Shown piece after piece: positions 9,343-22,940 of a stretch of 64,000 bases of DNA. Below the pieces are notes generated by a model. That model was not told the DNA's origin. It searched no databases and saw only the letters and a program-made list of their open reading frames with translations. Source of the stretch: RH-AL1 sp965249685. Its GTDB lineage: Bacteria; Pseudomonadota; Alphaproteobacteria; Rhizobiales; Beijerinckiaceae. Position numbers and translations under genes: made by a program. The stretch spans positions 744,001 through 808,000 of the forward strand of contig CBDFMN010000003.1 in NCBI GenBank assembly GCA_965249685.1, given 5' to 3'. Each line of letters opens with the position of its first letter. Positions within the stretch are counted from its first letter, which is position 1.

Positions 9343-11028
9343 ATGCGAGATACCAGGTCCATGGGGACCGATGCCGGCTGGGGTCCCATCGTCCTCACCG
9401 AGCCTGCGAGACGCGTCCCGGCTGCGGGACCCGTCGACGTGCGGTGGTTCGCGGCGCTCTCGAGCCTGGCCGGCGTCGCCTGTCTCCTAATGTTCGGCCC
9501 GCTCCTGTCGTCGTCGCGCCAGAGCCGCAACGCGCCCGTGAGCGGTGCCGGGCTGCATGCCGCAGCCAACGCCATCGTCGGCATCCGCAGCGACCGCCTC
9601 GGCGTGGGACCGGCTCCGCTTGGCTCGCCCGACTTGATCGAACGGCGTCTGGCGCATCTACGCCTGTCCAGCCCCAATTTGCGGTCCTACACCTACGTGC
9701 TGGCCAAGCTCGCATTCGTCAGGCCGGACACCTCCGTCGGCTCGCCCGAGTCCGCGGGGCCGGCCGCCGAGCGCGCCACCGGCTTCACCGGTCTTCGTCA
9801 GGTCAGGGCCATCGGCGTCCCACTCAACGTCACCGACGTGGGACGCACGCTGGTCGAACCCGCGCGCCGGGAAGTGGTCGTCTTCCAGAAGGGCAATACG
9901 CCGGCGGCGGTTTTGGCGGCTTTCGGCATGGAAGCCAGCGAGGCCGCCTCGGCCGGCGCCCTGCTTGAGGGGGAGGCGGCGGCGCAGGGTCGAAGTTTTG
10001 CGGCCGGCGACTTGGTGGAATTGTCCGGCCTCGATCCCGAACGCGGGGCGGCCAAGCCCTCGCGCATCACGTTCACCCGGGCCGGAACAACCATGGGCGC
10101 CGTCGCTCTCTCCGATTCCGGCCGCTACGCAACGCCGGCAGCCGCCGAGGATTCGCCGTTGGGAGGTCCGTCGCCGAGCGAAGGACCAAGTGATTTCAGC
10201 GCCTCGGCCGGAATCGCCGTGTCCTTGCGCCAGGGGCTCCTCGCACTGGTGGGGAAGGGCGGCCTGGCGCAGCCTCTCGTCGACGACCTCGTCCGCATCT
10301 GCGCGCGCGAGATCGATCTCGGCGCTCCCGCGCAGCCGCGAGATACGGTTTCGCTCCTGTTCAGTCCCGAAAGCTCCGAAGGTCGCCCGGAGCCCGAGCT
10401 TGCCTACGTCTCCCTCGTCGCCGCCGGACGCGAACACAGGTTCTACCGTTTCGCGAGAGATGATGGCGTCCCGGCGGATTATTTCGACGATGCCGGACGC
10501 TCGGGACAGGAACTTCTCCTGCGCAAGCCCGTGGCGCTCGGCCGGCTCGGCGATGGGTTCGGCTGGCGGATTCACCCGGTTTTGGGCGATCGCCGGTTCC
10601 ACGAGGGCGTGGACTATGCCGCACCGTTCGGAGAGGCGATCGTCGCGGCCGGGGCTGGGACCGTCGAGAAGATCGACGTGCAATGGGGCTACGGCAAATA
10701 TATCCGCATCCGGCACGACGAGGGATACGAGACCACCTACGCGCATGTCTCCGGCTACCCGGCGGAGATGCGGGTCGGGGCGCGGGTGAGGCAGGGTCAG
10801 ACGATCGCCTACATCGGTTCAACCGGCCTCTCGACCGGGCCTCACCTCTATTACGAGGTGCGGATCAATGGCCGGGACGTCGATCCGCTGCGGGTCAAAT
10901 TGGCGTCCGGCCCGGTCCTGCGGGACGAGGCGCTGCAAGCTTTCGCTGTGCGCCGGGACAGGGTCGATCTGCTCGTGAAGGAGGCGCGCGCCGGAGCGGG
11001 GTCGAACGTCGTCGCCGTCTCGCGGTGA
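9343..11028 (+). CDS. membrane-anchored M23 (LytM) family protein with altered zinc site
   Basis: 561 aa. One transmembrane segment lies near residues 35-55 (WFAALSSLAGVACLLMFG), placing the rest in the periplasm; the middle is a long spacer and the M23 domain spans roughly residues 400-520. Two catalytic-site motifs are intact: HEGVD with His420 and Asp424, and YAHVSG with His468. The third, normally HxH, reads His501-Leu-Tyr503, so the usual second-histidine zinc ligand is replaced by tyrosine. It may therefore be a regulator of amidases, like other degenerate LytM proteins, rather than an endopeptidase; that is inference. It stands alone, convergent with the histidine kinase. Confidence 0.88.
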   Translation: MRDTRSMGTDAGWGPIVLTEPARRVPAAGPVDVRWFAALSSLAGVACLLMFGPLLSSSRQSRNAPVSGAGLHAAANAIVGIRSDRLGVGPAPLGSPDLIERRLAHLRLSSPNLRSYTYVLAKLAFVRPDTSVGSPESAGPAAERATGFTGLRQVRAIGVPLNVTDVGRTLVEPARREVVVFQKGNTPAAVLAAFGMEASEAASAGALLEGEAAAQGRSFAAGDLVELSGLDPERGAAKPSRITFTRAGTTMGAVALSDSGRYATPAAAEDSPLGGPSPSEGPSDFSASAGIAVSLRQGLLALVGKGGLAQPLVDDLVRICAREIDLGAPAQPRDTVSLLFSPESSEGRPEPELAYVSLVAAGREHRFYRFARDDGVPADYFDDAGRSGQELLLRKPVALGRLGDGFGWRIHPVLGDRRFHEGVDYAAPFGEAIVAAGAGTVEKIDVQWGYGKYIRIRHDEGYETTYAHVSGYPAEMRVGARVRQGQTIAYIGSTGLSTGPHLYYEVRINGRDVDPLRVKLASGPVLRDEALQAFAVRRDRVDLLVKEARAGAGSNVVAVSR

Positions 11029-11053
11029 CGCGCGCGATCCTCGCGAGGCCCGG

Positions 11054-12349
11054 CTAACGGCCGGTCGACGCGTTCGGGCTCGCTTTCGGTGCGTCCGGCA
11101 GGTCGACCTCTGCGCGCAAGCCGCCGCCCTGTCGGTTGACGAGGCGCGCGGAACCGCCCTCGTTTTCGAACGCGCGGCGGGCGATGGCGAGACCCAGGCC
11201 TACGCCGCCAGTCTTCCGGTTCCGCGATGCCTCGAGGCGCTGGAACGGCTGGAACACCCGCTCCAGTTCGGCCTCGGGGAGGCCCGGTCCATCATCGTCC
11301 ACGTGGACGCTCAGGCCCCCCGCCGTCCTCGCGAGATCGATCCGGGCGTTGCCGCCATACGCGACGGCGTTATCGACCAGGTTGGCGAACGCGCGGCGAA
11401 TGGAGGAGGCGTGCAGCGCCGCGATGGCATGGTCGGGTCCCACATAGGTCACGGCGCGGCCGGCGTCCGACATCCGGTCCGCCAAGGTCGAGAGCAGGGC
11501 AGCGAGGTCCGTCATCTGGCGCGGCTCGGACTCCGCCTCGCCGCGGAGGTAGGCCAGGGTCGCCTCGATCATCACCTCCATTTCCTCCAGGTCGGCGTCG
11601 AAGGCTGCCTGCATCTCGGGGTCGGCCAGGAAGCCGGCGCGAAGCCGCAGCCGGGTGATCGGGGTGCGCAGATCGTGCGAGACCGCGGCCAGGGCGGCCG
11701 TGCGGTCGTCGAGGAGGTGCTGGATGCGCCGCGTCATGCCGTTGAAGGCGCGCGCGACCTGGCGCACCTCCTGCGGCCCGGACTCGGTCACCTCCAGGTC
11801 GGGTCCGCGCCCGATACCGTCCGCCGCAGTCGCCAGCATTCGCAGTGGCCGCGTGAGGCTGCGGACGAGCAAGGCGGCCACGATCAGGACGCCGGCCGCC
11901 ATCAGGGCCGTGGACAGGAGCGTCGAGCCGTAGGCCCACGGCATGTCCGCGCGCTCCGCCGTCGCGGCGAAGGTCAGCGTTCCCGCCTGGGGCAGGGCGA
12001 TCGACCCGTTCAGGGTCGAAAGATCGTTCTGCCGCGTCACGATGTCGAGGTCTTGCGCCTGCTCGCTCCAGCGGAGGTCGAGACCTGGCCGCGACAGCGC
12101 GCGGGCGCGCTTGTTCCGTCCGGCCGGCGCGCTGTCCGTCACCGCGCGGGCGGCGGCGGCAAGCTCCCCGGTGAGCGCTTCGGGAACCCCGGTGCCGCCG
12201 TGGCCGCTCTCGCCATGGTGGTACAGCGAGACCGTGCCGAGATGCACGAGGATGACGGCGACGAGCAGCACGAGGATCGTGCGACCGCCAAGTCCGCGCG
12301 GCCAGACGGCGCTCCGAGCCTTTCTGCTCAGAACCTGCCACGCCCTCAT
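11054..12349 (-). CDS. sensor histidine kinase, EnvZ-like
   Basis: 431-aa inner-membrane kinase. Transmembrane helices lie near residues 23-43 and 143-163 with a periplasmic sensor region of about 100 residues between them, followed by a HAMP domain (RSLTRPLRML). The phosphoaccepting His225 sits in AVSHDLRTP; N box (ANLVDNAVAYG) and G box (DDGPGLP, GGVGLGLAIA) are complete. The start overlaps the upstream response-regulator stop by four bases (ATGA), so the pair is translationally coupled. The stimulus cannot be read from the sequence; the sensor part holds a His/Gly-rich segment (HHGESGHGG) that could bind metal. Confidence 0.93.
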   Translation of the reverse strand: MRAWQVLSRKARSAVWPRGLGGRTILVLLVAVILVHLGTVSLYHHGESGHGGTGVPEALTGELAAAARAVTDSAPAGRNKRARALSRPGLDLRWSEQAQDLDIVTRQNDLSTLNGSIALPQAGTLTFAATAERADMPWAYGSTLLSTALMAAGVLIVAALLVRSLTRPLRMLATAADGIGRGPDLEVTESGPQEVRQVARAFNGMTRRIQHLLDDRTAALAAVSHDLRTPITRLRLRAGFLADPEMQAAFDADLEEMEVMIEATLAYLRGEAESEPRQMTDLAALLSTLADRMSDAGRAVTYVGPDHAIAALHASSIRRAFANLVDNAVAYGGNARIDLARTAGGLSVHVDDDGPGLPEAELERVFQPFQRLEASRNRKTGGVGLGLAIARRAFENEGGSARLVNRQGGGLRAEVDLPDAPKASPNASTGR

Positions 12350-13077
12350 TCGCGGCTGACCTCCGCGGCGAAGAGGTATCCGGTGCCGCGCACGGTGGTG
12401 ATCAGTTCGGCCGACCCCGGCGCGCCAAGCTTGCGCCGCAGCCTGCTGACCAGGACGTCGACGCTGCGGTCGAAGACCTCGCCGATCCTGTTGCGAGAGA
12501 GTTCGAGGAGGCGGTCACGCGTCATCACGCGCTGCGGATATTCAAGGAAGGCGAGCAGGACGGCATATTCGGCGCCGGAGAGCTCGACCATGGCGCCCGT
12601 CGGCGCTGTCAGCCTGCGCCGCCCGGTGTCGAGCGACCAGGAAGCGAACCGCAGGACCTTGCGGTGCGGACCCGGCGGCTCGCCCGCACCGACCCGTCCG
12701 CGCCGGAGTACGGCGCGAATGCGCGCGAGCAGTTCCGGCCGGCTGAAGGGCTTTGGGACGTAGTCGTCGGCCCCCGCCTCGAACCCCGAGATGCGGTCGG
12801 CCTCACCGCCACGCGCCGTGACCATGATGATCGGGGTCCGGACCTGCGTGCGCAACGCGCGGCATAGATCGAGCCCCGATGCGCCGGGCAGCATCACGTC
12901 GAGGATGATGAGGTCGATTGCCGCGCCCTCGAGCGCTTGCCACATCTCCGAGCCGTTGCGCGCGCCTCGGGCGCGGAACCCGTTGTCGCCGAGAAATCGG
13001 GCGAGCAAGGCCCGGGTGCCGGTGTCGTCTTCGACGATCAGGATGTGCGGCTCGGCGGGGATCGGTTCGGCGTCCAT
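12346..13077 (-). CDS. OmpR-family response regulator
   Basis: 243 aa: receiver domain with acidic pocket VEDD, phosphorylation site Asp60 in LIILDVMLP and Lys in VPKPFS, then a winged-helix DNA-binding domain ending RLRRKLG and TVRGTGYLF. It is the partner of the overlapping kinase gene. The start at 13077 matches the family length; an upstream extension of 43 codons is open but reads as non-coding, and no strong ribosome binding site decides between them. Confidence 0.92.
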   Translation of the reverse strand: MDAEPIPAEPHILIVEDDTGTRALLARFLGDNGFRARGARNGSEMWQALEGAAIDLIILDVMLPGASGLDLCRALRTQVRTPIIMVTARGGEADRISGFEAGADDYVPKPFSRPELLARIRAVLRRGRVGAGEPPGPHRKVLRFASWSLDTGRRRLTAPTGAMVELSGAEYAVLLAFLEYPQRVMTRDRLLELSRNRIGEVFDRSVDVLVSRLRRKLGAPGSAELITTVRGTGYLFAAEVSRE

Positions 13078-13461
13078 CCCACCATTATGGCTCGTCGCGA
13101 GCGTGATAGGCAGGATTGATACACTTTGACATGAGAAGGGGCACGCAGGGCAGGGCAGCCCCAACGTCTTCTGTGTTCTCGCCTGCCGCGTCACGATCGT
13201 AGCCAACTGGTTCGGCAGAAACGAGTGCTCATGACTATCCGATGTGTATGGGCGGCGCGCGTCGATTGCTTTCCACGATGATCGGGAGCGCCAGAGCGTA
13301 CGCGCTATGAGGGCCGGAGCGTGAAAGACGACGTTTGGGCAGCAGGGCAGTCCATCCGGTCGTTCTCCGGGTGCCTACGGCGGGAACCCCGGTCTCATGC
13401 GGGATTGGACGAGGCTTCTCATCGGGTTGCGCGATCTTTCAGTGTCACGCTCGAACCTGTG
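13078..13461 (+). other. 384-bp intergenic stretch upstream of the rRNA promoter
   Basis: Divergent region between the response regulator and the rRNA operon. No frame with protein-like composition is visible on either strand. It should hold the regulator promoter and possible upstream activating sequence of the rRNA promoter, but I can mark no site with confidence. Confidence 0.5.
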
Positions 13462-13491
13462 TTGACAGTCTTGTTGGCGTCCCCCTATATA
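13462..13491 (+). promoter_or_regulatory. sigma70-type promoter of the rRNA operon
   Basis: Perfect -35 box TTGACA at 13462-13467, then a 17-18 bp spacer and a -10 box CTATAT/TATATA at 13485-13491. It lies about 425 bases before the 16S, the usual leader length for rrn operons of this group. Confidence 0.85.
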
Positions 13492-13674
13492 CGTCCATCG
13501 GCGGCGCCGTTGCGGGTTAGCACGGGTTGCGGGACGTTTTCTCTGATTTTTCGGGGATTGGATCACTGGCTAGGGCGCCAGTGTATTATCGTCTTTCAGG
13601 TACGGGTCTTTTGGGGCTTTGTACGTGGGGATGGGGGGGATTTTTGATCTCCTCTGCTGTTTGACAATTGCATC

Positions 13675-13698
13675 GGAAGAAGAAGAAACGTGGGCGGC
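13675..13698 (+). other. 5' arm of the pre-16S processing stem
   Basis: Bases 13675-13698 are complementary at 22 of 24 positions to 15494-15517 in the spacer after the 16S, including a 16-bp uninterrupted run. The two arms enclose the whole 16S and would form the double strand normally cut by RNase III. Confidence 0.8.
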
Positions 13699-13917
13699 GG
13701 TGTCCTTGCGGGTGCGGTCTGGCGCGAGCTGGGCTGTGCTGATGAGACACTGGCGGTCACGTTCTAAGTTCATCGTGCTGGGACCTTGGTTTCAGCGGGT
13801 GTGCTTGGGACTCGTCGGAATGATGTTTGGCTTTGATCCTGGAGACGGGGTTTAGGTCAGGCAGTGACCAGCCGGCATTGGATTCTCATTATGGGCTGAT
13901 CTTTGGATTGGTCCTTT

Positions 13918-15410
<1,493 letters not shown>

Positions 15411-15594
15411 GGTCTTCAAGGCGGGCTTCGGCTTGTCTTATCGGCTTGTTTTAGAACAAGGGTCCTTAGTCGGGACCCGATATGCGGGACGTCGCCGCCT
15501 TCGTTTCTTCTTCTTCCATTCGGACGAGCCCTTGCGCGCTTGGCTTGGAGCCGTCGTCCTCGCGAGAGGGACGGTGGCGGCGGGCTTCGGGTTC

Positions 15595-15671
15595 GGGCTT
15601 GTAGCTCAGTTGGTTAGAGCGCGCGCTTGATAAGCGTGAGGTCGGAAGTTCGAGTCTTCCCAGGCCCACCA
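15595..15671 (+). tRNA. tRNA-Ile (GAU)
   Basis: 77 nt with encoded CCA in the 16S-23S spacer. Acceptor GGGCTTG / CAGGCCC pairs with one G-T; anticodon loop CTTGATAAG gives GAT. Confidence 0.98.
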
Positions 15672-15835
15672 TTTTGGTGAGGGAAGGGCGCGCTGAGGCG
15701 CGGCGGCTGGTCGGCCTTGCGGGCTTTCGCCCGTGGGGCTGCGGGCTGTTCGTCGTGTCCGGCGGACTTTCGGCGCGCAGCGCCGCGAGCGCAACGCGCG
15801 CGGCCGCTGATGCGGCGTACCTTCTTACCGAGAAT

Positions 15836-15911
15836 GGGGCCATAGCTCAGCTGGGAGAGCGCGTGCTTTGCAAGCATGAGGTCGTCGGTTCGATCCCGTC
15901 TGGCTCCACCA
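15836..15911 (+). tRNA. tRNA-Ala (UGC)
   Basis: 76 nt with encoded CCA, second spacer tRNA. Acceptor GGGGCCA / TGGCTCC pairs with one G-T; anticodon loop carries TGC in GCTTTGCAAGC. Confidence 0.98.
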
Positions 15912-16367
15912 GCCGGTTTCGGCGCTGTGTCCGGTTCGTCCGATTTTTAAGGTCTGTTCCCCGCGAGGGTCGAGCAGCCGTTCTGTTTCGCCCACGCGTT
16001 CGTCGCGTGCGGCGGGGTCTACGACATTGTAAAGAGAGAACATATCCGATTTCGTCGGGTGCAAAGTGTTCGGTTCGCTGGTCTTTTGGCCAGCGGCATC
16101 GATCGTCTTCCGGCGTCAGCGTCTTCAGTCAGTGGGCTTGTGCTTGACCGCCAAGTCCTCGGGTATGTTTGAAGCAAACTGGTCTTTTCCGGGCAACCCT
16201 ATTGGGTTGTCCGAGATCGATCCCAGGGGTTGCCGCGCCTTGCACAAGGACGGCGACCGACTGCCGAGCATGGTTCTGCCGAGGCCCATGCTCTTCTTTG
16301 GAGGCGTCTGTTTCTGTTTGGAACGGGTGTTTTCGGGGTGATTGGCGGTGGGCATCGATAATGAGAG
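15912..16367 (+). other. spacer between tRNA-Ala and 23S with 5' arm of the pre-23S stem
   Basis: 456 bp, no gene. Bases 16174-16190 (GCAAACTGGTCTTTTCC) are a perfect 17-nt reverse complement of 19243-19259, after the 23S. Together they would close a stem around the whole 23S for RNase III processing. Confidence 0.8.
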
Positions 16368-19179
<2,812 letters not shown>

Positions 19180-19331
19180 TCTCATTAATCCATGCCCACC
19201 CCACCGGGGCGGGTCGATCGGGATCGCCGTTGCGGCGGTCCTGGAAAAGACCAGTTTGCGACTGCCAGGGGCGTGCGGGTTCAATCCGCGTGCCTCGCGC
19301 GGTCGCGCTTCACTTTATCTGTGCTTTGCCG

Positions 19332-19448
19332 GCCTGGTGACTTTTGCCGAGCGATCAGACCCGATCCCATCCCGAACTCGGCCGTCAAACGCTCAAGCGC
19401 CAATGGTACTATGTCTTAAGACCTGGGAGAGTCGGTCGTTGCCAGGCC
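19332..19448 (+). rRNA. rrf: 5S ribosomal RNA
   Basis: About 117 nt. Terminal helix GCCTGG / CCAGGC closes the molecule, and the conserved CCGATCCCATCCCGAACTC loop and TGGTACTATGTCTTAAGACCTGGGAGAGT-type 3' half are present. Confidence 0.96.
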
Positions 19449-19547
19449 TGCCAAGCACAGATGAAGCTCTCGATACAAGGACCAAACCTATCCGCCTGCG
19501 TCCCAGCAGGCCGATCCCGGGCTTCGGCATCACGCCCAAGCCCATGA

Positions 19548-19624
<77 letters not shown>

Positions 19625-19680
19625 AACTACTGATCATCACGGGCTGGAATAAAGACGTGGCGGGCATCGGCACGGCGGCC

Positions 19681-22600
19681 TCATGCCGCGCTGCCGCCAC
19701 CCCCAAACAGCGACGTCACGTCAACAGGACCAACGCTCCCCGAAAATACCGAGGCAATCGTGTAGGGCGACGTCGAAGCAGGCGGATTAAGGTCGTAGAG
19801 GACCGAAAACCGTTGGATCAGGTCCTTCAGCTTCTTCGGATCCTTCAAATCGGCAAGGTTGAAGCGAGAGGAAATCGTCTTGGCCTGCGCGTCGATGTCG
19901 GCGCTAGAGGCGGTCGCAGGTAGCCCGAGCATGGTCTGGAACACGACGGTCAATTTCTTGTCGGCGAGGATGCTGTAGGCATCCGTCACCTTCGACGCGT
20001 TCGCCTGGAAGTAGAGCGCGAGAGCAATGCCTGGATTCTGAGCCCCGGCCTCCGTCTCCAGTTGCTGCTCGAGATAGGCGCTGTTGATCGCGTTGAGCTG
20101 CGACTTCGATGCCGCCGCGACCGTCTGCGGCGCGACCAGCCCCGAATCGCTGAAGTTCAAGGCGGTGGCGAGCTGCTTATAGCCAGCTCCCATCGTGCTG
20201 GCGACGCTCTTGGGATCAGTGACGTTGCTTGTCAGAACCTTGCGAAGCGTCGCGTTTGTCGTCGTCGCCGAAAGATCGAAGGCGATCTTGAGATAGCCGA
20301 CGAGTTTGGGATCGTTGAGGAGGTCGCTCGCGGACGTCACTTTCGCGATTGCGCTCCTGTAGTAGATGGTCGCGGCGTTGCCGCTGGCTTGAGCCGCCAT
20401 ACTCGTACCGATCTTACTCAGGTATGCCTGCGTTGTCGCCGAGACGTCGGTCGCCGATTGCGCAACGGTGCCGCTCGTCGCCTTACCCTGCGCATCGACG
20501 CTGAAGGCGGAATGCAGGGCGAGCAGGGATGAGTTGCCGCTCGTGTCCAGAATGCTGTGGGTGCTGTCGAGGACCGAGACGACCGTCGAGGGCGAAGTCG
20601 TGAGGTCCACACCGTAGGCGGTACTGAGATAGCTGAGAATTCTCGGGTCGCCCTGCAGGTCTCCGATCGACTGCACGTTGGCGATTGCCGCCTTGTAATA
20701 GGCGGTGGCCGCTGCGGCGGTCGAGGCATCTGCAGTCGTGTTGTTGGCGTAGAGTTGTTCGGCCGATTGCTGCTGGACGGTCGTCTGCAGCCGAAGCGTG
20801 CCGGCTGGCGAGAAGTTGAATGTCTTGGCCAGCGTCAGGTAGGATGGATCGTTCGTCTGGGCGAAACTTGTCGAAGACGACAGGTCGCTTGTCAGCGCCT
20901 GCTTGATCGTCGACGCATCGGCGCCGTTTGGCAAGCCGAATGCCGTCTTGACAAAGGAGACGAGACTGCTGTTACCGACGAGGTCGTCGACCGACTTTAT
21001 GCCGGCCATCTTCGACGCATAGCTGTTGGCGTCGACGGTCGCGGCAGCCTGCACTGCGGAGTCGGGACTCACATTGCTCTTGTATGCGGCGATCGTCGCG
21101 CCGACGTCCGTGCTCGTCTGGGCCACGGCCTGCGTTGCCCCGCCTGCGTCGATCGTGAAGGCGTCAGCCAGCGACCGGTAGGCGTCGCTAATCCCGCCGG
21201 TGTTCTGGAGCAGGGATGTCACGATCGACGCCGGCGTCTTCGGGTCCAAGCCATAGGCGGTGACGACATAGTCCAAGAGCTTGGCGTCGCCGACAAGCGC
21301 CGAGACCGAGTGAATCGTCCCTATATTCGCCTGGAAGTAAGCGGTGGCGGATTGCGTGCTGGCCGCGCCGGCCGTGCTGCGATCCGCATAGAGACGCATT
21401 GTCGTTTGTTTCTGTGCGTCGGTCTGCACTTGATTGGCGGTACCGGTGCTCCCAGCCGCGGCGGCCGAGCCGTCGGCACTGACCGAAAACTCCCTGGCTA
21501 GCGCGAGATAGCCTTTGTCGAGGCTAGTGGACTTTTCCAGCACGGCCGCCACCGTGGCCTGTGGCGTCGCGGGGTCGATGCCATAGGCGGTGATGACGTA
21601 TTTGAGCAGCGCTTGGTCGCTCTGGAGGTCCGAAACGGATTTCACGGCGCCGATCTTGGCTTCGTAATAGGCCGTCGCCGCGTCAGCCGCAGACGAGGTT
21701 GCGGTCTGTCGCTGCATATAGAGTTGGACAGTCGACTGCTGCTGCGACGCGGACTGGAAGGGAACCTGTGCCGCTATCCCGCTCGTCGTGAAGTTGAAGG
21801 CTCTGGCGATGGTGCGGTAAGCGGGAAAGGCGGAGCTGTTGGCAAAGCTTGCAGCGCTGCTCAGATCGCTCGTGAGCGCTCGGGTGATGGACGTCGCGTC
21901 GGTGCCCTTCGGCAAGCCGAAAGCCTTGGTGACGTAAGCCGTCAGGCGCGTGTCGGCGAGGAGTTGGCCGACGGAGCTGATCGCGCTGATGGTAGCCGTG
22001 TAATAGCTCGTTTCCGTCGCAGCCGCTCTCTGCGAGGCCGTGTCGGTGGCGACCGCACTCATATAGGCGTTGGTCGTCGACGTCACATTGTCGGTGGTCT
22101 GCGCCTGCGTCGCGGCGCTGGTCGATCCGTCCGCGGCGACGTTGAAGGCGGCAGCGAGCGCGGTATACCCGGCGTTAGGCTGCTGGTTAAGGAAACTTTT
22201 GGGATCCGAGAGGGCGCTCTCGATCGTCTTGTCGAGGCCGGCCGAGGCCGTGTTCGGGTCGATTCCGTAGGCGATCAACACGTAGCCGAGCGCGGCGGGA
22301 TTCCGCTCTAGGTCGCTGACGGACGTGACAGACGCCATGGCCGTCTCGTAGGCCTTTGTGGCGGCCGTTGCGGCACTCGCACCCAGGCTTGTCTTCGCCA
22401 CGAAAAGGGATTCCGTCGCCGCCTGCTGGCTCGACGTCTGCAGCGGCGCCTTGAGGTTGCCCTTTGTGTCAAAGCCGAAGGCGTGTGCGAAAGCGGTGTA
22501 GCGGCTATCGCGGAGCTTGTTGGCGACGCTCTTCGAACTGGTCAGGTCGCTGGTCAACACTTGCGTGAGCAAGGCCTTGGCATTCGTCATGTCGCCCAGT

Positions 22601-22788
22601 CCAAACGCCTTGGTTGCGTAGGACAGCAGCCGGTAATTGTTGACCAGGTCGCCGACCGTCGTCACTTTGCCGATGTTGGCATTGAAATACGCTTGTGCCT
22701 GCGAGACCGCTTTCTCATTGGCCGTTCGCGTCAACGTCTGCGCGATGTTGTTGCCATAGACCTGAAAGCCGAGAAACGTCGAGATCAT
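19681..22788 (-). CDS. 1035-aa DUF1217-family protein with nine tandem repeats
   Basis: DUF1217 proteins of Hyphomicrobiales are often found in flagellar gene clusters but have no assigned role. The N-terminus (MISTFLGFQVYGNNIAQTL) is family-like and has no signal peptide. The body is nine repeats of about 106-116 residues starting near residues 31, 144, 259, 371, 481, 587, 694, 806 and 922. Each opens with AxxYYxxxI, then SVxDLxxDxxLLxYVxxAYG, and ends with YxxLAxAF. Some carry an LTSDL insert, others YGxDP. The last repeat (DLKDPKKLKDLIQRF) is closest to the canonical domain, followed by a Gly-rich tail. GAAAGG lies upstream of the ATG. No flagellar genes are nearby. Confidence 0.88.
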   Translation of the reverse strand: MISTFLGFQVYGNNIAQTLTRTANEKAVSQAQAYFNANIGKVTTVGDLVNNYRLLSYATKAFGLGDMTNAKALLTQVLTSDLTSSKSVANKLRDSRYTAFAHAFGFDTKGNLKAPLQTSSQQAATESLFVAKTSLGASAATAATKAYETAMASVTSVSDLERNPAALGYVLIAYGIDPNTASAGLDKTIESALSDPKSFLNQQPNAGYTALAAAFNVAADGSTSAATQAQTTDNVTSTTNAYMSAVATDTASQRAAATETSYYTATISAISSVGQLLADTRLTAYVTKAFGLPKGTDATSITRALTSDLSSAASFANSSAFPAYRTIARAFNFTTSGIAAQVPFQSASQQQSTVQLYMQRQTATSSAADAATAYYEAKIGAVKSVSDLQSDQALLKYVITAYGIDPATPQATVAAVLEKSTSLDKGYLALAREFSVSADGSAAAAGSTGTANQVQTDAQKQTTMRLYADRSTAGAASTQSATAYFQANIGTIHSVSALVGDAKLLDYVVTAYGLDPKTPASIVTSLLQNTGGISDAYRSLADAFTIDAGGATQAVAQTSTDVGATIAAYKSNVSPDSAVQAAATVDANSYASKMAGIKSVDDLVGNSSLVSFVKTAFGLPNGADASTIKQALTSDLSSSTSFAQTNDPSYLTLAKTFNFSPAGTLRLQTTVQQQSAEQLYANNTTADASTAAAATAYYKAAIANVQSIGDLQGDPRILSYLSTAYGVDLTTSPSTVVSVLDSTHSILDTSGNSSLLALHSAFSVDAQGKATSGTVAQSATDVSATTQAYLSKIGTSMAAQASGNAATIYYRSAIAKVTSASDLLNDPKLVGYLKIAFDLSATTTNATLRKVLTSNVTDPKSVASTMGAGYKQLATALNFSDSGLVAPQTVAAASKSQLNAINSAYLEQQLETEAGAQNPGIALALYFQANASKVTDAYSILADKKLTVVFQTMLGLPATASSADIDAQAKTISSRFNLADLKDPKKLKDLIQRFSVLYDLNPPASTSPYTIASVFSGSVGPVDVTSLFGGGGSAA

Positions 22789-22940
22789 CGGGTCAGCGCC
22801 TTTCGTTGCGCCAACGCTAACAGGACAGGGTTACCCGGACGTCAATGCCACGGCACACCCGGTCTGCTCTCGCCTGTTGGATGAGGCCAGAGTGAACGCG
22901 GTCTTACGAGATGACAAACGCGTGTGGAGCCGCGGCGGGT

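Noticed and set aside
13661..13690. Second TTGACA in the rRNA leader as a promoter
   Set aside because: No acceptable -10 box at 16-18 bases; the sequence is explained by the processing stem.
13321..13855. Short plus-strand frames around the rRNA promoter and leader
   Set aside because: They overlap promoter and processing-stem sequence and have no protein-like composition.
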